Shown piece by piece: positions 1 through 7,989 of a stretch of DNA of 64,000 nt. The notes beneath the pieces were generated by a model. That model was not told the origin of the DNA and made no database searches. It worked only from the letters and a program-made list of their open reading frames with translations. The DNA lies in NCBI RefSeq assembly GCF_017921815.1, contig NZ_JAGEMM010000001.1:992001-1056000 (forward strand), in the 5' to 3' direction. The first letter of the stretch is position 1. Every line of letters starts with the position of its first letter. Made by a program: the position numbers and the translations under genes. The DNA is from Microvirga antarctica. Lineage in GTDB: Bacteria; Pseudomonadota; Alphaproteobacteria; Rhizobiales; Beijerinckiaceae.

Positions 1-326
1 TCAACCTCATTGCACCCTTGGGCCTGCGCCAGGATGTCGAGATCACCGAAGCGGCCCGCGATCAGGGAGAGACGGCGCTTGGATTTTGCCGCAAGCGTGG
101 CGCCGCCGGCAATCGCATCGGGATCGCGATCGATGGCGATCACCGTATTGCGCAGATTGGCGTCGAGAATGGCGCGCGTGTAACCGCCGGCGCCGAAGGT
201 GCCATCGATGAACACGCCGCCGCGCTTCACATCGAGCGCATCGCAAACCTCTTCCAGGAGGACGGGAACATGACGGTTCGGTCCGCCAGCGGCTCCGGCT
301 CCTGGGCCGTCGCCGCGTCCCATCAT
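1..326 (-). CDS. rsmH: 16S rRNA (cytosine-1402-N4)-methyltransferase RsmH, N-terminal part (cut by window edge)
   Basis: RsmH (MraW) methylates N4 of C1402 in 16S rRNA using S-adenosylmethionine, and is the second gene of the dcw cluster. Only the first ~108 residues lie in the window; the gene continues past position 1. The visible part has the family opening [11 protein letters not shown] (residues 17-27), the SAM-binding loop [10 protein letters not shown] (about 42-51) and AIDRDPDA. The ATG at 326 overlaps the mraZ stop (ATGA, positions 326-323), so the two are translationally coupled; a second ATG follows immediately. The Gly/Ala/Pro-rich first 16 residues are an ordinary variable extension. 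Identification rests on motifs plus position after mraZ. Confidence 0.93.
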   Translation of the reverse strand, partial: MMGRGDGPGAGAAGGPNRHVPVLLEEVCDALDVKRGGVFIDGTFGAGGYTRAILDANLRNTVIAIDRDPDAIAGGATLAAKSKRRLSLIAGRFGDLDILAQAQGCNEV

Positions 327-820
327 CGCTCCCGACCTCCTGGTGAGATTTCCTGCATTGTTCGTGGCTCCAACATCCGGGCTCCCAAGACCTTCTTCAG
401 ATCTCGAACCTTCGTGCGCGCCTCCTCCAAGTGCGCACGGAAGCGCGAGGGCTCCCAGATTTGAAACTTGTGACCGAGCCCGACGAACGTCACGGCATCG
501 TCGATCGCGGCGTGAACTTTTACTGACTCTGTCAGGATGACACGCCCCTCCGGATCGACCTTCAGGATCTCGCTCGTGCCAAACAAGGCGGTCGAGAGTT
601 GATCCCTTTCGTCCGAATAGGGTGGGAGCGTCGACAAGAACGCGTCGATCTCGTTCAGGAGGACATTGCCGCCAGCGTCCAGAGCCGACGAATCGAGCGC
701 CGGATGAACGTAGAGACCCTCGAAGCCATCCCGCGCCAGAACGGAGCGGAACGACGCCGGAATCGAGACCCGCCCCTTCGAATCCAACTTGTTGGTGAAA
801 TTGGACACGAAGCGATTCAT
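323..820 (-). CDS. mraZ: Transcriptional regulator MraZ
   Basis: MraZ is the DNA-binding regulator that heads the dcw cluster and represses its own promoter. The ~165-residue product has two AbrB-like SpoVT folds: the first around [16 protein letters not shown], the second around [21 protein letters not shown], each with the family's D-x-x-GR core. I start it at the ATG at 820 because [13 protein letters not shown] is the usual MraZ beginning; a GTG at 838 would add six residues and has an AGGA too close to it. The stop overlaps rsmH. A triple TGGG operator lies about 160 bp upstream (979-1002), consistent with autoregulation. Confidence 0.93.
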   Translation of the reverse strand: MNRFVSNFTNKLDSKGRVSIPASFRSVLARDGFEGLYVHPALDSSALDAGGNVLLNEIDAFLSTLPPYSDERDQLSTALFGTSEILKVDPEGRVILTESVKVHAAIDDAVTFVGLGHKFQIWEPSRFRAHLEEARTKVRDLKKVLGARMLEPRTMQEISPGGRER

Positions 821-978
821 GGGCCGCGGCTCGCGCACTCCTGATTGTCAGCCCCACGACGAAAGCCACAGGCCCGCCGTGCCCCGCGATTGGTGGGGAC
901 GCCTCTTCTTGAAGGAAACGAACGGCGACGCGTGAGCGGCTGCCGCACCCTTCAGAGAACACCGTCCGCAGGATGATT

Positions 979-1008
979 TGGGATAACATGGGATATTATG
1001 GGCGTCAA
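979..1008 (-). promoter_or_regulatory. MraZ operator (three TGGG boxes, 10-bp period) overlapping the mraZ promoter
   Basis: Reading the plus strand, TGGG occurs at 979-982, 989-992 and 999-1002, i.e. three TGGGN units separated by exactly five bases, which is the site described for E. coli MraZ. On the minus strand, which carries mraZ, TTGACG (1008-1003) is a good -35 element and TATCCC, preceded by TG (extended -10), follows 17 bases on, so the three boxes fill the spacer and -10. Repression by occlusion is inferred. The rest of 839-1145 holds only the ~160-base mraZ leader and the rnpB 3' flank; no gene was seen there. Confidence 0.8.
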
Positions 1009-1145
1009 CGGAGCTGGGCGGTTCGGGATGCTTCTCGACAAGCAACCGCCATCAGAGTCCTTTAGGGTTAATGAACCGTAAGCGGAGCAACAGTTTGGCG
1101 TGCTTTTCGGACGAAAGTGCGCCTGTGGACAAGATTTGGGATGAG

Positions 1146-1544
<399 letters not shown>

Positions 1545-1583
1545 GTGGGATGTGCTGCCAAAGCCCCAACCGCGTCAACCCAC

Positions 1584-2357
1584 TTACTGAGACGTCACCA
1601 TAATCGTCTTCACCTTTGCGCAGTACACCCGCGAGGCGTTTGTCATGGTCTGGGTGCGGTGCCCGAACTGGTAGCGAAGAATGGTGCCGCACATGTCACC
1701 GCCGGCCAGTTTGTAGGCCTGGGCGAGATATTTCAGTCCGTATCGCAGATTCGTCTCCGCATCGAAGAGCCCGCGGGCGTCGCCCGTATAGCCGAGGGAC
1801 TGGGCTGTGCGCAGATTGACCTGGGTAAGACCGAGATTGGGACCGTTGCGCGCGGCCGCGTTGTAGCGGCTCTCCAGGCGGACAACCGCATCGGCAAGGC
1901 CGTAGGGCAGATTGTGCTGCAGCGCATAGCGGGCGATGAGCGGCTTGAGAGCCGTCGCCTTTAATGTGTCGGCCACACGTGATTTCGATTTTCCGGCCTT
2001 CGGATCCAGGGCCACAACGTCCTCCTCGTCGACCTCGGTCGGCGCTGCCGCCACCGTGTCGGCCTTGGGCGCGGGCAATCCGCTCTTGGCGAGATCCTTT
2101 TCTTTCTTGACGGAATCCTTCTTGGCGGTCGCCTTGATGGCCTTCGACACCGCCGCCACATCGGCGGCGTCAGGCGCGGCGGTCCCGGACTTGTCATCCG
2201 CTCCGGCAGCGGCCTGGGGCTCCTCGGCCGCGAAGGCATCCGGCGAGAGCACGCTGGCGCCCTCTCCGCCTTCGGCGCGCGCCTGAAAAGTCATCGCAAG
2301 TCCACCAATTCCAATACCAGCAACGATCAGGGTTCTCAGAAAATGTTGCAAAGTCAT
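1584..2357 (-). CDS. Lytic murein transglycosylase (SLT domain), exported
   Basis: Predicted periplasmic enzyme that cleaves peptidoglycan to 1,6-anhydro-muropeptides. From the ATG at 2357 the protein has ~257 residues: a signal peptide (MTLQHFLRTLIVAGIGIGG..ARA), an Ala/Lys/Asp-rich low-complexity linker (roughly residues 30-130), then a C-terminal SLT domain. The catalytic glutamate is in VVRLESRYN, followed by the family's GLTQVNLRTAQSLG and NLRYGLKYLAQAY segments. A longer reading frame extends to 2492, but only the 2357 start gives an N-terminal signal peptide directly and has a GGGGA-type ribosome site. The short catalytic domain and the linker resemble small rhizobial SLT proteins. Its precise paralogue group is not clear. 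Confidence 0.85.
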   Translation of the reverse strand: MTLQHFLRTLIVAGIGIGGLAMTFQARAEGGEGASVLSPDAFAAEEPQAAAGADDKSGTAAPDAADVAAVSKAIKATAKKDSVKKEKDLAKSGLPAPKADTVAAAPTEVDEEDVVALDPKAGKSKSRVADTLKATALKPLIARYALQHNLPYGLADAVVRLESRYNAAARNGPNLGLTQVNLRTAQSLGYTGDARGLFDAETNLRYGLKYLAQAYKLAGGDMCGTILRYQFGHRTQTMTNASRVYCAKVKTIMVTSQ

Positions 2358-2651
2358 ATTCCCCACCGCGAACTGCATTCGGCGCACAAGATGGTCGGTG
2401 GTGTCGAAATCAGGCAAAGATGTGGCGGCTATGTAGATTGCGATACTTAATACTATATCGAAATTTGCCTTGATTCGCCTCAGAATCGCCACGGGCTAAC
2501 GATTCTAGCGTGGCTATAGCCTGTCCAAATTAATTCGGTGGGCGATTGAGAAGACGGAACCGTTTTGTCGCACAAGAGTTGGCGTCAGCGTAAGGTCAAG
2601 CTAAGTAGGTTTGGGCGTCTTCAGCCCTCTCAAAGATACAGGGAAGCTTCC

Positions 2652-2930
2652 ATGAAAAAGATCATCATAGCGATTGCCGCTGGCGCGCTGACTCTCTCGA
2701 TGGCAGCCTGCAATACGCCGACAGATCGCGCCGTCGGCGGCGCCGCGATTGGCGGTCTTGCGGGTGCTGCTATCGGTGGCGCAGCGACAGGGCGCGCTGG
2801 CGGCGCTCTGGCCGGCGCGGCAATCGGGGCTGCCGGCGGCGCCATGGTGGGTGCTGCAACGACGCCGTCGCGTCCTGCTTGCCCCTATGGCACCTATCAG
2901 GATGTCTACGGCAACATCTACTGCCGCTAA
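2652..2930 (+). CDS. Small glycine-zipper lipoprotein
   Basis: A 92-residue predicted outer-membrane or periplasmic lipoprotein. The start at 2652 follows AGGGA and gives a lipoprotein signal, MKKIIIAIAAGALTLSMAAC, with Cys20 as the lipidation site. Residues ~30-75 are repeated GGAAIGG/GAAIG units, the glycine-zipper pattern of membrane-associating proteins (17 kDa surface antigen/OsmB-like). The short C-terminus CPYGTYQDVYGNIYC carries two cysteines that could pair. Function is unknown; such proteins are commonly stress-related. It is monocistronic, being followed by a strong terminator. Confidence 0.85.
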   Translation: MKKIIIAIAAGALTLSMAACNTPTDRAVGGAAIGGLAGAAIGGAATGRAGGALAGAAIGAAGGAMVGAATTPSRPACPYGTYQDVYGNIYCR

Positions 2931-2953
2931 ATCCAGCAAAAGCTCGGTTTTTT

Positions 2954-2984
2954 GGGTCGGGAGCAATCCCGGCCCTTTTCTTTT
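2954..2984 (+). terminator. Rho-independent terminator of the lipoprotein gene
   Basis: GGGTCGGG (2954-2961), six-base loop, CCCGGCCC (2968-2975) makes a GC-rich stem with one wobble pair, followed directly by TTTTCTTTT (2976-2984). It lies 24 bp after the lipoprotein stop and before the DjlA-like gene, so it separates the two transcription units. Confidence 0.85.
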
Positions 2985-3014
2985 GTCCGGCCTCTGGCTT
3001 ACCAGTGAATCACC

Positions 3015-3740
3015 ATGATTCAGTCGATTTGGGGTAAGTTGGGCGGGGCCGGCATCGGCCTTGCTCTTGGGGGGCCGATCGGTGCGCTGCTGGGCGGCGT
3101 GGCCGGCCATATGCTCGTCGACCGCGAGGGCGCGCTGTTCGGCCGGGCAACCCGCGAGGTCATCTTCACCATGGGTCTTGTTGCCCTGGCGGCCAAGATG
3201 GCAAAGGCCGACGGGGTCGTTGTCGATATCGAGGTCGCGGCCTTCCAGCAGATCGTCGAGGTGCCGGAGGACGAGAAGGAGCGGGTTCGACGCCTGTTCG
3301 ACCTCGCCATGCAGACCTCGGATGGCTTCGAGGCCTATGCCAGACAGATCGGCGAGGCCTTCAGCGAGGAGCCGGCGCTGCTTGAGGACGTCATGGACGG
3401 TCTGTTCCACATCGCCAAGGCGGACCGCGCCATTCACGAGGCGGAGTGGCTGTATCTTCGCGACGTGGCGACCATCTTCGGCTTCGATGACGACCATTTC
3501 CAGCGCATCGCCGCCCGTCACGTCCTCCAGCCCGACGACCCCTATCTTATTCTCAAGGCCGACCGGGGCATGACCAACGACGCGTTGAAGCAGCATTACC
3601 GGCGCATGGCGGCCGACAATCACCCTGATCGGGAGCTCGCCAGGGGACTGCCGCCGGAGGCGATCAAGATCGCAACGGAGCGCCTGGCCGCCATCAACGC
3701 CGCCTGGGACCGGATCGCCGCCGAGCGCGGGATCCGCTGA
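3015..3740 (+). CDS. DjlA-like membrane-anchored J-domain co-chaperone
   Basis: Predicted inner-membrane co-chaperone that stimulates DnaK. The 241-residue protein has a glycine-rich hydrophobic N-terminus (residues ~8-33, GGAGIGLALGGPIGALLGG), a TerB/DjlA helical domain (about 45-160, FTMGLVALAAKMAKADGVV and a second DGLFHIAKADRAIHEAEW repeat) and a C-terminal J domain with the diagnostic HPD in DNHPDRE. Domain order matches E. coli DjlA (271 aa), but it is somewhat shorter. The next gene starts only four bases after its stop, so the amidase is probably co-transcribed. Confidence 0.88.
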   Translation: MIQSIWGKLGGAGIGLALGGPIGALLGGVAGHMLVDREGALFGRATREVIFTMGLVALAAKMAKADGVVVDIEVAAFQQIVEVPEDEKERVRRLFDLAMQTSDGFEAYARQIGEAFSEEPALLEDVMDGLFHIAKADRAIHEAEWLYLRDVATIFGFDDDHFQRIAARHVLQPDDPYLILKADRGMTNDALKQHYRRMAADNHPDRELARGLPPEAIKIATERLAAINAAWDRIAAERGIR

Positions 3741-3744
3741 GCCC

Positions 3745-4515
3745 ATGAGCGCTGCCCTGTCGCCCGAAAGCCCGATCGCCACGAAGGTCTTTCCTTCGCC
3801 CAATCATGGCGAACGCAAGAATGGCCGCCCGCCCAGCATGATCCTGCTCCATTACACGGGGATGCCGGATGCGGGCGAAGCCCTGCAATGGCTGGCCAAT
3901 CCGATCTCGCAGGTCTCGGCGCATTACTTCGTGTTCGAAGACGGACGCGTGCTGCAGATGGTGCCCGAAGCGCGCCGGGCCTGGCATGCGGGCGTATCCT
4001 CCTGGGATGGCGATACGGATATCAATTCGTCGTCCATCGGCATCGAGATCGCCAATGCCGGCCATCCGGGCGCCCTGCCCCCCTTCCCCGACGCGCAGAT
4101 CGACAGCGTGGCGGCCCTGGCCAAGGACATCGCCACGCGCTGGCAGATACCGCCGCAGCGCGTGCTCGGCCATTCCGATGTCGCGCCCGGGCGCAAGGTC
4201 GATCCCGGCGAGGCGTTTCCGTGGAGGCGCTTGTTCGATGCAGGCGTGGGGCACTGGGTTGAACCCGCTCCCATCCGCGACGGACGCTTCTTCGCCCGCG
4301 GCGACCGGGGCATGCCCGTGGAGGCGCTGCAGGCCATGCTCGCCATGTACGGCTACGGCGCCCGGATTACAGGATATTTCGACGACGAGACGGAGTCCAT
4401 CGTCAGCGCGTTCCAGCGTCATTTCCGGCCCGCTCGCGTTGACGGCGTTGCCGATGCGTCAGCCATCGTCACGCTCCGCGACCTGATCGCCCGGCGGCCA
4501 CAAAGCGCCGCATGA
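3745..4515 (+). CDS. N-acetylmuramoyl-L-alanine amidase, AmpD/AmiD type, with peptidoglycan-binding domain
   Basis: Zinc amidase that removes the stem peptide from N-acetylmuramic acid. The 256 residues comprise an amidase_2 domain (~15-170) and a C-terminal peptidoglycan-binding domain (~175-250, RGDRGMPVEALQAMLAMYGYG). The active-site set is visible and spaced as in AmpD: His36 (LLHYTG), Glu101 (GIEIAN), His143 (LGHSD), Lys151 and Asp153 (GRKVDPG). No signal peptide is obvious at this start, which would suggest cytoplasmic recycling, although the binding domain is more typical of the periplasmic AmiD group. It overlaps no other gene and follows the DjlA-like gene closely. Confidence 0.9.
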   Translation: MSAALSPESPIATKVFPSPNHGERKNGRPPSMILLHYTGMPDAGEALQWLANPISQVSAHYFVFEDGRVLQMVPEARRAWHAGVSSWDGDTDINSSSIGIEIANAGHPGALPPFPDAQIDSVAALAKDIATRWQIPPQRVLGHSDVAPGRKVDPGEAFPWRRLFDAGVGHWVEPAPIRDGRFFARGDRGMPVEALQAMLAMYGYGARITGYFDDETESIVSAFQRHFRPARVDGVADASAIVTLRDLIARRPQSAA

Positions 4516-4594
4516 CAAAGAGTTAACTCGAAACGCACGGCGTTTTCAGCCACAATCTCGGCGCATGGTCATCATGCGCTAAGGAAACCATTGC

Positions 4595-6019
4595 GTGCGA
4601 AGGACGTGGCTTTGGCTGATCGGGATCGTCGCGCTATGCGGGGCCGCAGCATTCTTCTTGTGGAACCCTTCCGGTGGCCGGGCATCCGATGCCGGCTACC
4701 GTCTTGCTGCCGTCGACCGGGGGGATCTGACGGCGAGCGTCCGCGCGACCGGAACGCTCAATCCACTCACGACTGTGCTAGTCGGCTCGCAACTCTCCGG
4801 ACAGGTGGTGGAAGTTCTGGCGGATTACAACACGCCGGTGAAACAGGGCCAGGTCGTCGCACGGTTATTTTCCGAACAGATCAAATCCCGGCGTGACGCG
4901 GCTTTGGCCGATCTCACCCAGGCGCAGGCCGAACGGGACACGAAACGCGCGCAGATCGACAAGGCACGCTCGCTGCTCCAGCGCTCGGAGGCGATTGCCG
5001 ACGACATTGCGGCGCAACGGGACCGCGCCCAGGCGCAGCTCTCCGAAGCACAGCGAAATTTCGATCGTCAAACCGAGCTCGTGGCACGCGCCGTCGGGGC
5101 TCAGAACAATCTCGACCAGACCCGAACGCAGCTTGAGATCCAGAAAGCCGCTTTGGTGTCGGCAACTGCGCAGATCGCGTCCAATCGCGCCGAGGCGATC
5201 GGCCTTAAAGCCGACATTGCTCTGGCTGAAGCAGGCCTCAAGTCGGCAGAGGCCGCGATCATGCAGCGCGAGGCGAAATTGCGCGACATCGAGATCGATC
5301 TGTCCCGCACGGACATCCGCTCGCCGGTCGATGGCGTCGTGGTGAAGCGCGATATCGATCTCGGCCAGACGGTCGCGGCGTCGCTGTCGGCGCCCACGCT
5401 TTTCACCATCGCGCAAGATCTGCGCGAGATCGACATCTACGCGAATGTGGACGAGGCGGATGTGGGCCGCCTCAAGCCCGACCAGGCGGTGAGCTTCACC
5501 GTGAACGCCTACCCGAACCGCAATTTTACCGGACGCGTGCGGCTGGTGCGCCTGGGCGCGCAGACGGTCCAGAATGTCGTCACCTACACGGCGGTGATCG
5601 GCGTGAAGAACAGCGACCTCGCGCTTCTGCCCGGCATGACCGCCAACCTCCAGATCGTCACCGACGAACGCCGCAATGCTCTGCGTATTCCCAATGCCGC
5701 CTTGCGCTTTCGCCCGACCGGTGCGGCTGCTCGTCCTGCGTCCCGAGCCCCCGACGAGGGAGCCCGTGCCGGCGCCTCCAACCGGCGCGCTGCCAATCCC
5801 GGAGACAGTGCCATGGATGGCCAGGTGTTTCGCCTCGGCCCTGACGGCGAACCACAGAGCCTGCGTGTTCGGCTCGGCATCACGGACGGCAGTTTCACCG
5901 AGGTGCTCGACGACAAGCTGGCCGAGGGCGCGCCCGTGATCATCGGCAGCGGGCCGCGCAACGGCGGCGCTGATTCCGAGCGTGCAGGCACCCGTCCTCG
6001 CGCGCCGCGTCTGTTCTGA
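4595..6019 (+). CDS. MacA-like periplasmic adaptor of an ABC efflux system
   Basis: Membrane-fusion (HlyD) protein that links an inner-membrane ABC transporter to an outer-membrane channel. The GTG at 4595 lies about nine bases after AAGGA and gives an N-terminal anchor (TWLWLIGIVALCGAAAFFLW). Next come a lipoyl half (VRATGTLNPLTTVLVGSQLSGQVVEV), a long coiled-coil hairpin (about 95-215, rich in Gln/Arg/Ala), the second lipoyl half (DIRSPVDGVVVKRDIDLGQTV) and a beta barrel. An Arg/Pro/Ala-rich insertion at ~375-405 interrupts the membrane-proximal domain. The ATPase and permease genes follow at once, forming a three-gene unit; no TolC gene is nearby. Confidence 0.9.
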   Translation: MRRTWLWLIGIVALCGAAAFFLWNPSGGRASDAGYRLAAVDRGDLTASVRATGTLNPLTTVLVGSQLSGQVVEVLADYNTPVKQGQVVARLFSEQIKSRRDAALADLTQAQAERDTKRAQIDKARSLLQRSEAIADDIAAQRDRAQAQLSEAQRNFDRQTELVARAVGAQNNLDQTRTQLEIQKAALVSATAQIASNRAEAIGLKADIALAEAGLKSAEAAIMQREAKLRDIEIDLSRTDIRSPVDGVVVKRDIDLGQTVAASLSAPTLFTIAQDLREIDIYANVDEADVGRLKPDQAVSFTVNAYPNRNFTGRVRLVRLGAQTVQNVVTYTAVIGVKNSDLALLPGMTANLQIVTDERRNALRIPNAALRFRPTGAAARPASRAPDEGARAGASNRRAANPGDSAMDGQVFRLGPDGEPQSLRVRLGITDGSFTEVLDDKLAEGAPVIIGSGPRNGGADSERAGTRPRAPRLF

Positions 6020-6029
6020 GGCCGATGCG

Positions 6030-6746
6030 ATGGCTCTGATCGAGACGCAGGGTCTGAGGCGGGTATACGATCTCGACGCCGGCAAAGTCGTTGCCCTCGA
6101 CCATGTGGACCTGGCCATCGACAAGGGCGATTTCGTCGCCGTGATGGGCCCGTCGGGCTCCGGCAAATCCACCTTCATGAACCTCATCGGGTGTCTGGAC
6201 CGCCCGAGTGGCGGCCATTACAGCCTCGGCGGCACGTCGGTCGAGACGCTCGACGCCAATGGCCTTGCACACCTGCGCAATCGCGAGATCGGATTTGTCT
6301 TCCAGCAGTTCAACCTGCTGCCTCGGCTGGATGCGCTGGGCAATGTCGAGCTTCCGATGATCTATGCGGGCATGGACCGCAAGCACCGCCGCGATCGTGC
6401 GCTCCAGGCACTCGCACGGGTCGGTCTCGCCGAGCGCGCCCATCACCGGCCGATGCAGTTGTCAGGCGGCCAGCAGCAGCGGGTCGCCATCGCCAGGGCG
6501 CTTGTCAACAATCCCAGCCTGCTGCTCGCGGATGAGCCCACCGGCGCGCTCGACAGCCGGACCGCCACCGAAATTCTCGGGTTGTTTCAGGAGCTCAACC
6601 GCGAAGGCGCCACCATCGTCCTCGTCACCCACGATGCCGATGTGGGCCGCCACGCGCGCCGTCTCGTGCGTTTCAGGGATGGACGGGTGATCGAGGATGT
6701 GAGGCAGGAGCCGCTTCAGGCGCGCATGGCGGAGGCTGCCGAATGA
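6030..6746 (+). CDS. MacB-type ABC transporter ATP-binding protein
   Basis: ATPase subunit of the MacAB-like exporter. From the ATG at 6030 (GAGG nine bases upstream) it has 238 residues with Walker [11 protein letters not shown]-loop FVFQQFNLL, signature [15 protein letters not shown], Walker [13 protein letters not shown] and switch VTHDAD. E. coli MacB carries ATPase and permease in one chain; here they are separate, as in LolD/LolE-like and many Gram-positive systems. Its stop overlaps the permease start by four bases. The substrate (macrolide, lipopeptide, siderophore or protein) cannot be told from sequence. Confidence 0.92.
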   Translation: MALIETQGLRRVYDLDAGKVVALDHVDLAIDKGDFVAVMGPSGSGKSTFMNLIGCLDRPSGGHYSLGGTSVETLDANGLAHLRNREIGFVFQQFNLLPRLDALGNVELPMIYAGMDRKHRRDRALQALARVGLAERAHHRPMQLSGGQQQRVAIARALVNNPSLLLADEPTGALDSRTATEILGLFQELNREGATIVLVTHDADVGRHARRLVRFRDGRVIEDVRQEPLQARMAEAAE

Positions 6747-7975
6747 GGTTCATGGAGGCGATCCGCTCGGCGCTCGCGGCCATCCTCACCAACACCCTGC
6801 GCAGCCTGCTGACCATGCTGGGGATCGTCATCGGCGTTGCGGCCGTCATCGCCATGGTGGCGATCGGCGCCGGCGCGCGCAATCTGGTCGACCGGCAGAT
6901 CCGATCGCTCGGCGCCAATCTGGCGATCGTCACGCCCGGCAACGTCACGCAGGGCGGTGCGCGGCTCGGCGCGGGGGCGGCCTCCTCGCTCACCGACGAA
7001 GACGCGACGGCCATCCGCCGCGAGGTCGACGGCGTTGTGGCGGCGGCACCTTTCGTGCAGGGGCAGACGCAGGTCGTCGCCGGCGGCAGCAACTGGGCGA
7101 CGCGTATCTATGGCATCGATCTCGACTGGTTCGACGCCCGCGAATGGGACGTTGCTCGAGGCCGCGGATTTGATCCGGAAGAAGTCCGGCGTGGCGATAT
7201 CGTGGTCATTCTCGGCGAGACAGTGGCGCGCAATCTCTTCGGCGAGGAAGATCCCATCGATCAGACGGTGCGCGTGCGCAATGTGCCGTTTCGCGTGATT
7301 GGCATCATGGCGTCCAAGGGACAATCCGCATTCGGCCAGGACCAGGACGACGTGATCTTTGTGCCGCTGGACGCGGGGCGGCGTCGCGTCATCGGCCGCA
7401 ACTACGCTCGCGATGCCTCGGTCGGGTCGATCTTCGTCAAATTCGACCGCGAGGAGGATATCGACCCCGGCATCGTGCAGATGACCGACCTGCTGCGTCA
7501 GCGCCACCGCATTGTCGGTGACCAGGAGGAGGACTTCGCCATCCGCAACCTGACCGAGATCGCCAACACGGCGACAGCCTCGGCCAACACGCTATCGCTT
7601 CTGCTGGCTGCGGTCGCGGCCGTGTCGCTGCTGGTGGGTGGCATCGGGATCATGAACATCATGCTGGTCTCGGTCACGGAGCGTACCCGCGAGATCGGCC
7701 TGCGCCTCGCGGTGGGGGCACGACCTCGGGACATCCTGAGTCAGTTTCTCATCGAGGCCACGACTCTGTCGACTATCGGCGGCCTGATCGGCGTCGGACT
7801 GGGCGTCTCCATCGCCTATTTCGTCGCGCAGCTGGCAGGTTGGCCGTCCCTTGTCTCGACCAATGCCGTGCTCGTCGCCGTCGGATTCTCCGCCATGGTC
7901 GGGATCTTTTTCGGATTCTACCCCGCGCAAAGAGCCTCCCGCCTCGATCCCATCGAGGCGCTGCGCCGCGACTGA
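6743..7975 (+). CDS. MacB-type ABC transporter permease (FtsX-like)
   Basis: Permease partner of the preceding ATPase. The 410 residues have the MacB layout: an N-terminal transmembrane helix (~17-40, TLRSLLTMLGIVIGVAAVIAM), a large periplasmic domain (~45-285) and three C-terminal helices (~290-400) with the FtsX-family motif VGGIGIMNIMLVSVTERTRE and the end motif PAQRASRLDPIEALR. The ATG overlaps the ATPase stop, so the subunits are made together. The gene converges with metH, leaving 14 bases between them; no T-tract terminator was seen there. Confidence 0.92.
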   Translation: MRFMEAIRSALAAILTNTLRSLLTMLGIVIGVAAVIAMVAIGAGARNLVDRQIRSLGANLAIVTPGNVTQGGARLGAGAASSLTDEDATAIRREVDGVVAAAPFVQGQTQVVAGGSNWATRIYGIDLDWFDAREWDVARGRGFDPEEVRRGDIVVILGETVARNLFGEEDPIDQTVRVRNVPFRVIGIMASKGQSAFGQDQDDVIFVPLDAGRRRVIGRNYARDASVGSIFVKFDREEDIDPGIVQMTDLLRQRHRIVGDQEEDFAIRNLTEIANTATASANTLSLLLAAVAAVSLLVGGIGIMNIMLVSVTERTREIGLRLAVGARPRDILSQFLIEATTLSTIGGLIGVGLGVSIAYFVAQLAGWPSLVSTNAVLVAVGFSAMVGIFFGFYPAQRASRLDPIEALRRD

Positions 7976-7989
7976 ACCGGGCCGGCGCC

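Noticed and set aside
2601..3803. A 400-codon minus-strand open frame
   Set aside because: It crosses the lipoprotein gene, the terminator and the DjlA-like gene, all better supported on the plus strand.
7976..7989. GGGCCGGCGCCC as a terminator between macB-like permease and metH
   Set aside because: The stem is too short and there is no T-run on either side.
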